Positions 38,281-46,326 of a stretch of 64,000 bases of DNA are shown one piece after another. Under the pieces are notes generated by a model. That model did no database searches, was not told the origin of the DNA, and worked only from the letters and a program-made list of their open reading frames with translations. How positions within the stretch are numbered: the first letter of the stretch is position 1; every line of letters starts with the position of its first letter. Position numbers and translations under genes: made by a program. The stretch is from Companilactobacillus hulinensis (GTDB lineage: Bacteria > Bacillota > Bacilli > Lactobacillales > Lactobacillaceae): the NCBI RefSeq assembly GCF_003946555.1, contig NZ_RHOO01000001.1, positions 1-64,000 on the forward strand, written 5' to 3'.

Positions 38281-39171
38281 TTGGAAATCAGAGTTTTAAA
38301 CTATTTTTTGGCAGTTGCTAGAGAAGAAAATATTACTCGTGCCGCTGAATCATTGAACATAACCCAGCCAACTTTGTCACGACAACTTCACCAGTTAGAA
38401 GAAGAACTGGGTGTAGAACTTTTTGAAAAGGAAAATCGTAAGATGATTCTTACCAATGAAGGGATGTTATTGAAACGCCGCGCACAAGAGATCGTTTCAT
38501 TAGCCGATAAAACCGTCACTGAGGTTTCTCACAATGAGAAGGATTTGAATGGTGAAATAGCAATTGGTTGTGGAGAATTGCAGAGTGTTGATACGTTGTC
38601 TAAGATCATTGTTGAATTCCAGAAGCTGCATCCTAAGGTCACGTTTAATATGTTTAGTGGTAATACCGAAGATATTAAAAACCAGATGGATCAAGGCTTA
38701 CTTGATATAGGATTATTTTTGGAGCCAGTAAATGTTGAGAAATATGATTTTTTGCGAATGAATGTTGAAGAGACTTGGGGATTATTTGTTAGAGATGATT
38801 CGAAACTAGCTAACCATGAAGTCATTGAACCGAAGGATCTTAAGAACCAATCGGTCATTCTTCCGGGACGAGGTGTGATCAATCATGAATTAATGAATTG
38901 GTTAGGATCTGAAGGTGAAAAGTTGAGTACGGTCTCGAGTTACAACTTGATCTATAACAGTGCTAAGTTGGTTCAAAATGGCATGGGAGTGATGCTTTGT
39001 TTGAAGCTAGATACGTACTATCAATATCTAACCTTTATACCATTAAGTAATGCGCCAGTTTTGAATTCATTTGTTGTTTGGAATTCTGGTCAAATCTTCT
39101 CGAAGACTGTTACCTCATTTATTGAATATACTAGAAGATACATAAAAGGCATTGATATAGATGTAAATTAG
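38281..39171 (+). CDS. LysR family transcriptional regulator
   Basis: A 296-residue LysR protein with the N-terminal winged helix (VAREENITRAAESLNITQPTLSRQL and LEEELGVELFEKENRKMILTNEG) and a type 2 periplasmic-binding effector domain. The start is TTG 38281 with AGGAGG 7 bases upstream. It is divergent from the amidohydrolase gene across a 180-base gap, the usual arrangement for a LysR regulator and its target. Confidence 0.92.
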   Translation: MEIRVLNYFLAVAREENITRAAESLNITQPTLSRQLHQLEEELGVELFEKENRKMILTNEGMLLKRRAQEIVSLADKTVTEVSHNEKDLNGEIAIGCGELQSVDTLSKIIVEFQKLHPKVTFNMFSGNTEDIKNQMDQGLLDIGLFLEPVNVEKYDFLRMNVEETWGLFVRDDSKLANHEVIEPKDLKNQSVILPGRGVINHELMNWLGSEGEKLSTVSSYNLIYNSAKLVQNGMGVMLCLKLDTYYQYLTFIPLSNAPVLNSFVVWNSGQIFSKTVTSFIEYTRRYIKGIDIDVN

Positions 39172-39232
39172 GCATTAGACATTGTTAAAATAACTGGCGA
39201 TAATAGATGTATATAGCAAAGGAGTGTTGAGG

Positions 39233-39820
39233 ATGACAAAAACATTATATTTGATGAGACATGGACAGACATTATTTAATGAACAGCATCGGATTCAAGG
39301 ATGGAGCGACTCACCGTTAACTCAAAAGGGTATTGATGATGCCAAATTAGTTGGCGATTATTTCCAAAAGGAAAATATAAAATTTGATCATGCTTATTCG
39401 TCAACTCAAGAACGTGCATCTGATACTTTGGAACTTGTAACTAAGCAACCTTATGAACGTCTAAAAGGATTAAAGGAATGGAATTTCGGAGAATTTGAGG
39501 CTGAAAGTGAACGATTGAATCCTGAAGATGACCCTAAACGTCATTCATATGGTGACTTTTTCCTACAATATGGAGGAGAATCTGACCAAGAAGTTCAGGA
39601 TAGAATGGTTAAGACTTTAACCGAAGTAATGGAAAGGCCGGACAACCAAAGAGTCCTGGCAGTTAGCCACGGTGGTGCATGTTTTATGTTTCTTAGGAAA
39701 TGGTTGGCAATTGATGAGATCAAAAAGAAAGTTAGTTTCCATAATTGCTGTATTCTCAAATTTGAATATAACGATGGAGAATTTAAGTATATTGATTCAC
39801 TTAATTTGAGTGATAAATAG
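39233..39820 (+). CDS. Histidine phosphatase family protein (phosphoglycerate mutase-like)
   Basis: A 195-residue histidine phosphatase. The catalytic LMRHGQTLFNEQHRIQGWSDSPLT motif lies near the N-terminus, the second-half VSHGGACFMFLRKWL carries the other active-site His, and KEWNFGEFEAE holds the conserved Glu. It is shorter than glycolytic phosphoglycerate mutase, so a general phosphatase role is more likely. ATG 39233 with AAAGGAG upstream is chosen over a TTG-proximal start. A strong hairpin separates it from the convergent methyltransferase gene. Confidence 0.9.
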   Translation: MTKTLYLMRHGQTLFNEQHRIQGWSDSPLTQKGIDDAKLVGDYFQKENIKFDHAYSSTQERASDTLELVTKQPYERLKGLKEWNFGEFEAESERLNPEDDPKRHSYGDFFLQYGGESDQEVQDRMVKTLTEVMERPDNQRVLAVSHGGACFMFLRKWLAIDEIKKKVSFHNCCILKFEYNDGEFKYIDSLNLSDK

Positions 39821-39832
39821 GGTAAAGTAAAA

Positions 39833-39870
39833 GAGCTCGATATTGAACAATTGCGTTCAATATCGAGCTC
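39833..39870. terminator. Bidirectional terminator between the phosphatase and rlmCD genes
   Basis: GAGCTCGATATTGAAC / GTTCAATATCGAGCTC perfect 16-bp stem with a 6-base loop. Confidence 0.88.
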
Positions 39871-39896
39871 CTATTTAATATAATACGTAATTTAGT

Positions 39897-41276
39897 TTAT
39901 CTACGGCTTAGCTTAACAACAGTTTCAACGTGTGGAGTTTGAGGGAACATATCTACTGGTTGTAGATAATCCACACGATATTTGTTAGTCAATCTTGTTA
40001 GATCCTTTGCCAAAGTTGAAGGGTTACATGAGATATAAACTAGTTTCTCTGGACGGTGGCGGAGCAATGTTTCAATTAATTTGCCATCCAAACCAGTACG
40101 TGGAGGGTCAACGATAACTGCATTTGGTTTAACATGATCAGTTAATAATTCAGGATAAACTTGATCAACTGAACCGACGTAGTAGTCAGCGTTTTCGACT
40201 TCATTCAACTCGGCATTCTTCTTTGCATCAGCGATTGCTTCGGGGATTATTTCGATTCCGTAAACATGGTTAACCTTTTTAGCGAGGGTAATGCCGATTG
40301 TACCGACACCACAATATGCGTCAAGTAACACATCACGTTCTTCAGGATTAAGGGCTTTTTCAGCAATATCATACAATTTATCAGTTTGAAGTGAGTTCAA
40401 TTGTAGGAATGCACGTGGTGAAAGGTTGAAGACGTAACCATTAATGTCTTCTTGCAAGTACTCATCACCCCAAACAAGACGTGTTTCATCGCCCCATACA
40501 CTACCCTTGTCGTCAGTATTGATATTTTGAGAAATAGAGCTGACTTCGGGAATTTGTTCATTGATTTTCTCAATGATTTGGCGTTCTTTAAGGAACTTCT
40601 TTGAACGAGTGATGAAGGTAACTTGCAATTTGTTGAATTCAACAGATTGACGAATAACAATCATGCGTAGGATTCCTGATTTTGCTTCAGGATTGTATAC
40701 GGGAATACCAAGTTCCTTGATGATACCGACGATTTTGCGCATAGCCTCCATTGTTAAGTCCATTTGTGTAGGCATTTCTTCAAGGTCAACTAGCTTTTGT
40801 GTACCATCTTGGTATAATCCACAAAGGATTTTACCGTCGACTTCTTGAATAGGAAATTGTGCTTTATTACGATATTTCTCCTGTTGAGGGGATGCAACAG
40901 TTGGTCTGATGTTGTAGTGTTCATAAGCATAAGGCTTGTATTTCTCAATTGATTCACGAAGGATATCAGCTTTGAACTTCAATTGGTCTTCATATTTGAT
41001 ATGAGCAAATTCTAATCCACCAACTTCACTAGCTAGTTCTGGTACATCGGGATTACGATATGGACTAGCAGTTCTGATTTTGTGGATTTTACCATTTAGG
41101 AATTTAGGGTGGACTTCAGTTATTTCACAGACAATAACGTCTTCAGGAACAGCTCCTGGTACGAAGACGATAACGTGTTTGAAGAAGCCAATTCCTTCAC
41201 CATTGATTCCGATTCTTTTGATTGTGAGTGGGAAACGGTCGCCCACTTGTAATTCTTCTGTTATATTAGTATCCAT
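39897..41276 (-). CDS. rlmCD: 23S rRNA (uracil-5-)-methyltransferase, RlmCD/TrmA family
   Basis: A 459-residue RNA m5U methyltransferase. It has an N-terminal TRAM domain (about residues 10-65), the SAM motif DAYCGVGTIGI, VDPPRTGLDGK, and the catalytic Cys in YISCNPSTLAKDL. Gram-positive members modify U747 and U1939 of 23S rRNA. The start is ATG 41276 with AAGGAAAAA upstream; a longer in-frame reading to 41438 starts with a non-homologous stretch. It is divergent from recX. Confidence 0.92.
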   Translation of the reverse strand: MDTNITEELQVGDRFPLTIKRIGINGEGIGFFKHVIVFVPGAVPEDVIVCEITEVHPKFLNGKIHKIRTASPYRNPDVPELASEVGGLEFAHIKYEDQLKFKADILRESIEKYKPYAYEHYNIRPTVASPQQEKYRNKAQFPIQEVDGKILCGLYQDGTQKLVDLEEMPTQMDLTMEAMRKIVGIIKELGIPVYNPEAKSGILRMIVIRQSVEFNKLQVTFITRSKKFLKERQIIEKINEQIPEVSSISQNINTDDKGSVWGDETRLVWGDEYLQEDINGYVFNLSPRAFLQLNSLQTDKLYDIAEKALNPEERDVLLDAYCGVGTIGITLAKKVNHVYGIEIIPEAIADAKKNAELNEVENADYYVGSVDQVYPELLTDHVKPNAVIVDPPRTGLDGKLIETLLRHRPEKLVYISCNPSTLAKDLTRLTNKYRVDYLQPVDMFPQTPHVETVVKLSRR

Positions 41277-41341
41277 TAGATTTTTCCTTTTCTTATAAGT
41301 GCGATAAACTACTCTAGAGTATAACATGCGAGGTAATAATA

Positions 41342-42112
41342 TTGGCAAAAGTGACAAAAATACAAGCTCAAAAACGAAAAGGACGCTACAATATTTATCT
41401 TGATGGTGAATATTCGTTTCCTGTCGGTGAAACAACATTAGTTGATTATCGATTGATGAATGGCGTTGAATTAGATGATGCCCAAATAAAAGAAATCAAG
41501 TCTCGTGAGAATATGAATAAGGCATACGGTGATGCCGTAAATTATTTGAGTTACGAATTGAGAACAACCAAAGAGATGCGTGACTACTTATATAAAAAAG
41601 AATACAGTTCACCAGTTGTTTATTCGGTAATGGAACGACTAAAAAAGCTCAATTATATGGATGATGAAGCATACGCAGACAGCTTCATTAGTACGCAATT
41701 GAATACGACCGCTAATGGTCCGAAAATTATTCGACAGAAAATGGTTCAAAAGGGTGTTCCAGCAACAATTATCGAAGATAAATTAGCTGAGATAGATCCA
41801 GATAAATTATTGGAGAATGCGACGGTTTTTGCGGGTAAACAGGTTAGAAAACAACGCCATAAGTCATTCCAACAAATGATTACAAAGTTAAAACAAAGTT
41901 TGTACCAAAAAGGTTATAGCGGTGATATAGTTAGTCAGGCTATTGATGATTTGGGGTTGGAACGTGATGATGAATCTGAGGAAGAGAACCTGCGATTATT
42001 GATCAAAAAGGTTGAACATCGTTATGACAATCCAGCTAAACTCATAAATTATTTGATGACCAAGGGATACCGATACGATGCAATTAAGCATGCTTTGACG
42101 GATGATGATTAA
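41342..42112 (+). CDS. recX: Regulatory protein RecX
   Basis: A 256-residue RecX, an inhibitor of RecA filaments. It has three-helix repeats typical of the family, including NYLSYELRTTKEMRDYLYKKEY, LKKLNYMDDEAYADSFI, GPKIIRQKMVQKGV and LKQSLYQKGYSGDIVSQAI. The start is TTG 41342 with GCGAGGTAA upstream. A 52-codon gene follows 17 bases later and probably shares its transcript. Confidence 0.93.
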   Translation: MAKVTKIQAQKRKGRYNIYLDGEYSFPVGETTLVDYRLMNGVELDDAQIKEIKSRENMNKAYGDAVNYLSYELRTTKEMRDYLYKKEYSSPVVYSVMERLKKLNYMDDEAYADSFISTQLNTTANGPKIIRQKMVQKGVPATIIEDKLAEIDPDKLLENATVFAGKQVRKQRHKSFQQMITKLKQSLYQKGYSGDIVSQAIDDLGLERDDESEEENLRLLIKKVEHRYDNPAKLINYLMTKGYRYDAIKHALTDDD

Positions 42113-42129
42113 AAAATTAGGTGGAAAAT

Positions 42130-42288
42130 ATGCTGCAAAAACGTGATTTTAATGTGTTCTTTGAGACTGACATAAAAGAAAACAAAAGATCCAAAGCCGA
42201 AGAAAAAGAAATTCTCAAGAGAAGTAAAGAAAAAGTATTCTCGAATCCAGAGGTACTAGCAGCACTTGAAGAACTATCCAAAATGTAA
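42130..42288 (+). CDS. Small charged protein downstream of recX
   Basis: A 52-residue open reading frame with AGGTGG 6 bases before ATG 42130. It starts MLQKRDFNVFFETD and is then rich in Lys and Glu (an amphipathic helix is likely), ending NPEVLAALEELSKM. No membrane segment. It sits between recX and a terminator, and its tidy signals suggest it is real. I do not know a function. Confidence 0.7.
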   Translation: MLQKRDFNVFFETDIKENKRSKAEEKEILKRSKEKVFSNPEVLAALEELSKM

Positions 42289-42296
42289 TTAACTCA

Positions 42297-42330
42297 AACA
42301 CCTACTATCAACATGGTAGGTGTTTTTTAG
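42297..42330 (+). terminator. Terminator after the recX unit
   Basis: AAACACCTAC / GTAGGTGTTT hairpin and a run of T. Confidence 0.9.
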
Positions 42331-42405
42331 TACGTATTATCTTTCAATTGTTTCACAGCTCTGTTATAATTTTTCGTGAACAAGAAGCGGAAAGCCGGGT
42401 AGTTT

Positions 42406-42939
42406 ATGCAGATTCCTAAAGAAGGAGATTACGTGGCAATCCAAAGTTATAAGCATGATGGTCATTTACATCGTACTTGGCGTGAAACAATGGTGTTAAA
42501 GACAAGTGAAAACGAGATAATCGGCTGTAATGAGAATACTCTTGTTACTGAATCGGACGGTCGTCGATGGGTAACACGTGAACCGGCATTGGTTTATTTC
42601 CATAAACATTACTGGTTCAATATTATTACCATGATTCGAGAGAGTGGGGTATCCTACTACTGTAATTTAGCTACACCGTTTGCTTTGGACAAAGAGGCTA
42701 TCAAATATATTGATTATGATTTAGATGTAAAGGTCTTCCCTGATGGTGAGAAGCGTCTGCTTGACGTTGATGAATATGCAGCACATAGCAAGATGTGGAA
42801 TTATCCACCAGAAATAGATACGATTTTACATCGAAATGTTGACGTTTTGATCGATTGGATCGATAAAGGTAAGGGTCCTTTTTCTCAAGCCTATGTGGAC
42901 CTTTGGATGCAAAGATATAAAGAATTGTCACACCATTAG
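42406..42939 (+). CDS. DUF402 family nucleoside tri-/diphosphate phosphatase
   Basis: A 177-residue DUF402 protein of the Ntdp type. The N-terminus [23 protein letters not shown] and the middle [29 protein letters not shown] and [14 protein letters not shown] are diagnostic, with Asp residues that bind metal in relatives. Characterised members hydrolyse NTPs and NDPs. GCGGAAAG lies upstream of ATG 42406. It is a single-gene unit with a terminator. Confidence 0.88.
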   Translation: MQIPKEGDYVAIQSYKHDGHLHRTWRETMVLKTSENEIIGCNENTLVTESDGRRWVTREPALVYFHKHYWFNIITMIRESGVSYYCNLATPFALDKEAIKYIDYDLDVKVFPDGEKRLLDVDEYAAHSKMWNYPPEIDTILHRNVDVLIDWIDKGKGPFSQAYVDLWMQRYKELSHH

Positions 42940-42965
42940 TTAGGATTGCCATACAAGTTATATAC

Positions 42966-43008
42966 AAAAAATAAGCTGAGACTTTAAATAGTCTCAGCTT
43001 ATTTTTTC
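42966..43008. terminator. Convergent terminator between the DUF402 and ABC importer genes
   Basis: AAAATAAGCTGAGAC / GTCTCAGCTTATTTT with an 8-base loop. Confidence 0.92.
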
Positions 43009-43035
43009 GAGTTTTTTTCGTATGTGGCAGTTAAT

Positions 43036-43797
43036 TTATTTCTTGATTTTGTCGTTTTCCTCATCTAGTGAAATACCTGATAAGAAGTCTTTGATACGTG
43101 GTGTTGGGTGATTAAAGAATTCCTTTGTATCACCATCATAGACCTTGTTACCATCTTCAATGAAGACAATCTTGTCAGACACTAGTCTGGCAAATTCCAT
43201 GTTATGTGTAACGATAACCATTGATTGGCCTTGTTGACATAGCTTTTCCAGGATACGAAGAACTTGGGTCTCAAGTTCAGGATCGAGGGCACTAGTTGGT
43301 TCGTCTAACAGAATATACTCAGGGTTCATCGCAAGTGCACGACAGATCGAGATACGTTGTTGTTGACCACCAGATAGTTGACTTGGATAGCGGTCTTCCA
43401 ATCCTTCTAGACCGACCTCTTTGATTAGGCTCTTGGCAAGAGCTTCAGCGTCTTCTTTAGAACGTTTCAAAACAGTGATTGGAGCAGTGGTAATATTGTC
43501 AATTACTGTTAAATTAGGGAACAAGTTCCAGTTTTGGAATACCATACTTGTTCTACGTCTTAAATCAAAGCTGTCTTTTTTTGAGATTGACTTGGAATAG
43601 TCGACTTTCAAATCACCGAAGCTGACAGTTCCACTTTCGGGACGAACCAGCATATCTAGTGAACGTAACAGAGTTGATTTACCAGAACCAGAAGGTCCAA
43701 GGATAACAGTAGTTTTGCCATCAGGAAAATCTACTGAGATGTCATTCAAGACGGTCTTGCCTTCGTATTGTTTGTTAATGTGTTTAGCTGAAAGCAT
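43036..43797 (-). CDS. Amino acid ABC transporter, ATP-binding protein (probably cystine)
   Basis: A 253-residue polar amino acid ABC ATPase: Walker A GPSGSGKST, Q-loop FQNWNLFPN, signature LSGGQQQRISICRALAMNP, Walker B ILLDEPTSALDPE and H-loop VTHNMEFA. Its ATG shares a base with the permease stop. It is the third gene of a binding protein-permease-ATPase operon. The upstream Cys-codon leader points to cystine or cysteine as substrate (inference). Confidence 0.92.
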   Translation of the reverse strand: MLSAKHINKQYEGKTVLNDISVDFPDGKTTVILGPSGSGKSTLLRSLDMLVRPESGTVSFGDLKVDYSKSISKKDSFDLRRRTSMVFQNWNLFPNLTVIDNITTAPITVLKRSKEDAEALAKSLIKEVGLEGLEDRYPSQLSGGQQQRISICRALAMNPEYILLDEPTSALDPELETQVLRILEKLCQQGQSMVIVTHNMEFARLVSDKIVFIEDGNKVYDGDTKEFFNHPTPRIKDFLSGISLDEENDKIKK

Positions 43798-44492
43798 TAG
43801 TTTTGACCTCCCTTAACATATTTCGATGTACGGCGTTCTAAGTAGTGTTGTAACCAGCTTAGAAGTGAGCAGACGATTGCGTATAGGGCAGCGGCCAATG
43901 TGTACATCAACAATGGTTGGTAATTCTTGGCAGTGATCTGTTGACTAACTTGGAACATTTCCAAGATGGTGATCGAGCTGGCCAAAGATGTATCCTTTAC
44001 CAAACCAATAAATGAGTTGGATAGTGGTGGTAAGGCAATTCTGACAGCTTGTGGAAGAACGATTTTCATCAATGTTTGACGAGTAGTGAAGTTCAAAGTA
44101 TAAGCTGCATCCCATTGATCCTGCGGTACAGATAAGAGGGCAGAACGAATGGTTTCAGATGCATATGCACCAGTATTTAATGAGAATCCAATTACGGCAG
44201 CTAAGAAGGCTGGAAGTTGGATACCGACACTAGGAAGTCCAAAGAAAATAATGAACAATTGAACTAGTAATGGTGTTGAACGGAATAGCCAAACGTAGAA
44301 ATTAGCTATTGCACGTAATACCAACCAAGGATACTTAAGTGCTTTATTCTCACTTGGTTCGATGAATTTGATAAGTGCAGTTAGTACAGCCAAGATAAGT
44401 CCAAAGATGAACGAAATGATGGCAAGTGGAATAGTGAATTGAAGCATAGCTCCAATCATTTCCGGCAATGATGAAACAATTATGTGCCACAT
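43797..44492 (-). CDS. Amino acid ABC transporter, permease (probably cystine)
   Basis: A 231-residue HisM-type permease with about five membrane helices and the EAA loop (DAAYTLNFTTRQTLMKIVLPQA). The start WHIIVSSLPEMIGAMLQFTIPLA and the SFIGLVKDTSLASSI segment are typical of polar amino acid permeases. It lies between the binding protein and ATPase genes, 30 bases after the former. Confidence 0.92.
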   Translation of the reverse strand: MWHIIVSSLPEMIGAMLQFTIPLAIISFIFGLILAVLTALIKFIEPSENKALKYPWLVLRAIANFYVWLFRSTPLLVQLFIIFFGLPSVGIQLPAFLAAVIGFSLNTGAYASETIRSALLSVPQDQWDAAYTLNFTTRQTLMKIVLPQAVRIALPPLSNSFIGLVKDTSLASSITILEMFQVSQQITAKNYQPLLMYTLAAALYAIVCSLLSWLQHYLERRTSKYVKGGQN

Positions 44493-44522
44493 GAAACGAA
44501 AACCCCTCTCGAAAATTAAATG

Positions 44523-45308
44523 TTATTTTTTAGTGATATCCTCACCGAAGTACTTAATAGATAGCTTCTTCATAGTTCCGTCTTTGTAAAGCTTCTTGAT
44601 AGCCTTGTTGACGTCATCACGAAGACCTGTTGATTTCTTGTTGTAAATTGGAGCAATCTTAGATGCTGCAATATATTTAGATGAAATCTCTTGATACTTA
44701 AGATCTGTGTTCTTGTGATCTTTCTTCCATGTTAAGAAAGCTTCTTTTGAGTTAACAGCAGCTTCAACACGTCCTTGATCGATCATTGACATTGAAGTTT
44801 GGAAGTCTTGTGATGGAACAATATCTGCATCGTACTTTTCAGCCTTGTTGTAGTTATCAGTACCAGTACCGGCAGCAACTTTCTTACCTTTAATATCAGT
44901 AATATTCTTGATATCTGTGTTATCCTTCTTCATGATCAATGCTGATCTTGAGTAGATATAAGGTGTTGAGAAAATATATTGTTTCTCACGTGACTTGTTC
45001 ATAGCAACGTTATTGATAACAACGTCAAATGTGTTTGAGTTCAAACCAGCAATAAGTGAATCCCATTTAGTAGGAACGAACTTAACTTTCATACCCATTT
45101 CTTTAGCGACATCTCTAGCAAAGTCAACTTCGAATCCTTTAAGCTTACCATCTTCACGGTATGAATATGGTGCGTAAGTACCCTCAAGTCCGACAGTCAA
45201 TGTACCTTTTGTCTTTGTATTCGCTGCATCTTTGTTACTTGAGCATCCTGTAAGGATCAATACCAACGCAGCAATTGTTGTTAAAATTAAAACTAGACGT
45301 TTCTTCAT
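44523..45308 (-). CDS. Amino acid ABC transporter, substrate-binding lipoprotein (probably cystine)
   Basis: A 261-residue extracellular binding protein with a lipoprotein signal (KKRLVLILTTIAALVLILTGC; lipobox LTGC) and a type 2 solute-binding fold: GTLTVGLEGTYAPYSYRE, GFEVDFARDVAKEMG, VINNVAMNKSREKQYIFSTPY. These match polar amino acid receptors such as cystine-binding TcyA/CjaA types. Operon order is binding protein, permease, ATPase. The long leader upstream carries a Cys-rich reading frame and an attenuator hairpin. Confidence 0.92.
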   Translation of the reverse strand: MKKRLVLILTTIAALVLILTGCSSNKDAANTKTKGTLTVGLEGTYAPYSYREDGKLKGFEVDFARDVAKEMGMKVKFVPTKWDSLIAGLNSNTFDVVINNVAMNKSREKQYIFSTPYIYSRSALIMKKDNTDIKNITDIKGKKVAAGTGTDNYNKAEKYDADIVPSQDFQTSMSMIDQGRVEAAVNSKEAFLTWKKDHKNTDLKYQEISSKYIAASKIAPIYNKKSTGLRDDVNKAIKKLYKDGTMKKLSIKYFGEDITKK

Positions 45309-45507
45309 AATTAAAAACTCTCCCCATAAAAATTTTCCATTTTTTATTGTCTCATATCTTAACGTTTGATAGAAAAAATATGACTTTTAAAATTTAAATA
45401 AATTCTTTGAGCAAACATCGTTTCGAATTACTTGATCTTACTGTAATCACTTTCTCGTCGATGCCAATTATAGTTTGTTCCACAACGGGCTCCTTTCCGG
45501 TAGCGAA

Positions 45508-45541
45508 TAAAAAAGGAGAGCCGACTAATGTCGACTCTCCT
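45508..45541 (-). terminator. Attenuator-like terminator in the ABC importer leader
   Basis: On the minus strand GGAGAGTCGAC / GTCGGCTCTCC (one G-U) with a 4-base loop and seven T residues. It lies between the Cys leader peptide and the importer genes, 30 bases after the leader stop, and so must be read through for importer expression from the leader promoter. Confidence 0.85.
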
Positions 45542-45569
45542 TGATTTAATAGTTTTCACTACGTGTTCA

Positions 45570-45668
45570 TCAATTGAGCGGTATTAGACATGCTGAAAAA
45601 GTATAGTAATTTTGCATTACTACACAACAACATGCTTGCATTTGTTTTGCGTTATTTAATTTCATCAT
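45570..45668 (-). CDS. Cysteine-rich leader peptide of the amino acid importer operon
   Basis: A 32-codon reading frame with GGAGG 8 bases before ATG 45668. It contains three consecutive TGT cysteine codons (residues 13-15) and a fourth at residue 27, then stops at 45570-45572. The codons right after the Cys run form a hairpin (GTAGTAAT / ATTACTAT). A terminator follows. This is the classical layout of a ribosome-stalling leader: scarce Cys-tRNA would stall the ribosome on the Cys codons and change folding. The peptide itself probably has no other job. Confidence 0.8.
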   Translation of the reverse strand: MMKLNNAKQMQACCCVVMQNYYTFSACLIPLN

Positions 45669-45701
45669 GTCTATTACCTCCATCAATTAAGTTGTCTCCA
45701 G

Positions 45702-45728
45702 ATTATTATTAAACTTTAGATAAGTCAA
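45702..45728 (-). promoter_or_regulatory. Putative promoter of the Cys leader
   Basis: On the minus strand TTGACT (45723-45728) is followed after 14-17 bases by TAATAA/TAATCT. It lies just past the stop of the membrane-protein gene at 45732. The -10 is weak, so the exact hexamer is unsure. Confidence 0.5.
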
Positions 45729-45731
45729 GAA

Positions 45732-46196
45732 TTATCTTTTCTTTTTTTCTGTGTAAATCGATAGTGTTTCAAATTCTAGATAAGATGCAAGTGTCAAAGA
45801 AACGATAAGTATCAATACTAACCAGCCTAATGTTGAACCCATTATTTGTGAGAGGGTCAATACATTAGCAACTAAATAAATACTTCCGATCGACAAGAAG
45901 AAGTCTACGACTAGATTCATTCCGATAACAACTTTGCTTCTTTCCAAAATAAAGAAATTAATTAAGTTTTTCAAAGCTTTGCGAGTGGTACTACGGTACA
46001 TTATCAGAACTGGACGTTGTGCGATGACCTTGACCGCAAACATTCCAAACGCTCCGACGATTCCACCAACGAAGACACGCCAAGTCAAGGCGTGCAAGAC
46101 AAGTGCGTTATATGAGATACCAACGACTAGCATGCAGACGATGTATGGAATGATAAAGAATAGTAGATAAATAATGGCAATTTTTTTGTTAGACAT
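45732..46196 (-). CDS. Hypothetical membrane protein, four helices
   Basis: A 154-residue protein with four hydrophobic segments (about residues 5-27, 38-58, 90-110, 118-140) and a basic loop (RSTTRKALKNL). I do not recognise the family. The start is ATG 46196 with AGGGAG upstream; an earlier in-frame ATG 24 bases away is less likely. It is divergent from the CBS-domain gene and lies just before the Cys leader, on the same strand. Confidence 0.7.
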   Translation of the reverse strand: MSNKKIAIIYLLFFIIPYIVCMLVVGISYNALVLHALTWRVFVGGIVGAFGMFAVKVIAQRPVLIMYRSTTRKALKNLINFFILERSKVVIGMNLVVDFFLSIGSIYLVANVLTLSQIMGSTLGWLVLILIVSLTLASYLEFETLSIYTEKKKR

Positions 46197-46326
46197 TTTT
46201 AAAAACTCCCTAGTATGCAATTAACTATTATTCTATCATGAAAAACCTTTATTGTTGAAACCAATAACACCTGCTATAATGTTTTTGTCTATTTAATTTT
46301 ACATATGAAAGAGAGTGAAAGATTCA

